From the NCBI GenBank assembly GCA_039105265.1, contig JAPFFF010000067.1, forward strand, positions 248,001 to 312,000: a DNA stretch of 64,000 nt. The letters are read 5' to 3'. Position 1 is the stretch's first letter. Each line of letters begins with the position of its first letter. Shown piece by piece: positions 63,287-64,000 of the stretch. Below the pieces are notes generated by a model. That model made no database searches. It saw only the letters and a program-made list of their open reading frames with translations, and had not been told where the DNA came from. The position numbers were made by a program, and so were the translations under genes. The DNA comes from Tritrichomonas musculus (taxonomy: Eukaryota > Parabasalia > Tritrichomonadida > Tritrichomonadidae).

Positions 63287-63811
63287 ATGATTAAAAAGAG
63301 GTCAAATAATGCAGGCGTTAATGCTAATTTATCATTAGAACCACAAGCCGCAGCTCAATCAACATCAAATATTAATAACAATATCATCATAAACAAAAGG
63401 GATGATGGGAAGGAAGAGATTGTTATAACAAGAAATGTCGAGCTAGAAGACAGCCCAGAAGATGATGTAAAAGATGTAAAATATGTAATTCTCGAGACTT
63501 TTGCCAATATTTTATTGAACCAAGATAAAGCTTTGCTCTCTAATCTTATCTCAAAAAATTGTATTATCGTTCCTGTAGAGGCGTTGATTGATATAATAAA
63601 ATGTTCTGTAAAAGCTGAAATAGTAGAATTACATGTTGATGAAGATATAAAATGTTGTGCTGGGAAAGCTAATCCGATACGCCGAATCGAAGCCATAAAA
63701 ATAGTAAACGACAAGGGAGAAGTTTGTATGGATTTCAAACAAGTATATAACAAAGAATACAACGAACTAATTAACAAATATCATCTCTGCTTAAAATATG
63801 TTTGTGTTTAG
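63287..63811 (+). CDS. Polinton unknown protein, 174 residues
   Basis: Disordered first third, then a folded-looking part with several Cys (SKNCIIVPVEALIDIIKCSV, DIKCCAGKANPIRRIEAIKI). Not assigned. Confidence 0.4.
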   Translation: MIKKRSNNAGVNANLSLEPQAAAQSTSNINNNIIINKRDDGKEEIVITRNVELEDSPEDDVKDVKYVILETFANILLNQDKALLSNLISKNCIIVPVEALIDIIKCSVKAEIVELHVDEDIKCCAGKANPIRRIEAIKIVNDKGEVCMDFKQVYNKEYNELINKYHLCLKYVCV

Positions 63812-63842
63812 ATTTTAATTTTAATTTTTTTCTTCAAGGCAA

Positions 63843-64000
63843 ATGACCAATAAAATAGACCTCAAAAAATTCAATCAAACAGAAGTTGTAAAAAAACTAT
63901 CCAAGAGTAAATCCGAAGAAAATTTAAAAATTATATCTGATGAAAAAGCTGAAGAGGAAACCCAAGCCGAACCCCTCCCTGAAAAACAAAAACGAGGACG
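63843..64000 (+). CDS. Polinton protein, 5' part only
   Basis: The frame opens at ATG 63843 (MTNKIDLKKFNQTEVVKKLS) and is still open at the window edge after 52 codons. It is charged and likely disordered. Identity cannot be judged from this part. Confidence 0.4.
   Translation, partial: MTNKIDLKKFNQTEVVKKLSKSKSEENLKIISDEKAEEETQAEPLPEKQKRG

Larger units (their letters stand above)
56020..64000 (+). mobile_element. Polinton/Maverick element, left end to window edge
   Basis: About 8 kb of a Polinton/Maverick (virus-like DNA element), running off the right edge. All visible genes are on the plus strand and closely spaced. In order: unknown capsid-type protein, integrase, packaging ATPase, small structural-type proteins, major capsid-like protein, and unknown small proteins. 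A DNA polymerase B gene is expected beyond the window. The left end lies near 56020 and includes an AGTATAGGC...GCCTATACT palindrome. Base composition is less A+T-rich than the host. In the window it looks largely whole, so the insertion is probably young. Right end, target duplication and completeness cannot be seen. Confidence 0.8.

Overview
The window reads as nuclear DNA of a parabasalid protist of the trichomonad type, most like Tritrichomonas and its relatives. I infer this from the very high A+T content with long A or T runs, compact genes without clear introns, TCAYTT-type initiator motifs a few bases upstream of several start codons, and a gene set typical of trichomonads: BspA-like LRR_5 repeats, DUF3447/ankyrin proteins, TKL and AGC kinases, Sel1-repeat proteins, VIT/VWA proteins and a Polinton/Maverick. 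No database search was possible, so the species is not settled.

Layout. 1-3.8 kb (all minus): a partial caspase-like gene, then a DUF3447 gene whose downstream ankyrin repeats lie on separate short segments and end in a BspA-like LRR block. 3.8-8.8 kb: A+T-rich DNA with a hairpin and possible small transposons. 8.8-10.9 kb: a Trp/Cys/Gln-rich repeat protein with one in-frame TAG, and a truncated kinase. 11.1-14.3 kb: a complete-looking DDE transposon, a TTAA-flanked MITE and a tRNA-like gene. 15.3-19.9 kb: a PEPCK relic running into the tail of a TKL kinase with coiled coils and 70-residue repeats, then a broken poly(ADP-ribose) glycohydrolase-like gene. 20.2-21.7 kb: a TA-flanked element with a frameshifted unknown gene and a nested snap-back MITE. 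21.9-24.3 kb: an ArfGAP-minisatellite-kinase fusion. 24.3-27.8 kb: A+T-rich DNA with MITEs. 27.9-31.8 kb: a VIT-VWA protein carrying two ubiquitin-like domains (the second ending LRLRGG) and an unknown helical protein. 32.3-35.9 kb: an inverted pair of tRNA-like genes, a second DUF3447 gene with its ankyrin ladder, and a MITE. 36.3-45 kb: AGC kinase, Sel1 relics, a Myb-like protein, a 1.4-kb transposon, a UBC4/5-type E2 and a Pro/Tyr-rich protein. 45-51.1 kb: decayed coding DNA and several small transposons. 51.5-53.2 kb: three paralogous small proteins ending CCLLI/CCLLV. 53.7-56 kb: two more TTAA MITEs and a transposase fragment. 56-64 kb: the left part of a Polinton/Maverick that runs off the window.

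Together the host genes suggest signalling (several kinases, an ArfGAP), ubiquitin biology (an E2, the ubiquitin-bearing VWA protein, and possibly the CCLLI/V family as membrane-anchored beta-grasp proteins) and surface or repeat proteins. They sit among at least ten small inverted-repeat elements with three flank types: TTAA, TA and 9-11 bp duplications. The best candidates for something undescribed are the CCLLI/V trio, the ArfGAP-kinase fusion, the LRGG-containing VWA protein and the ankyrin ladders.
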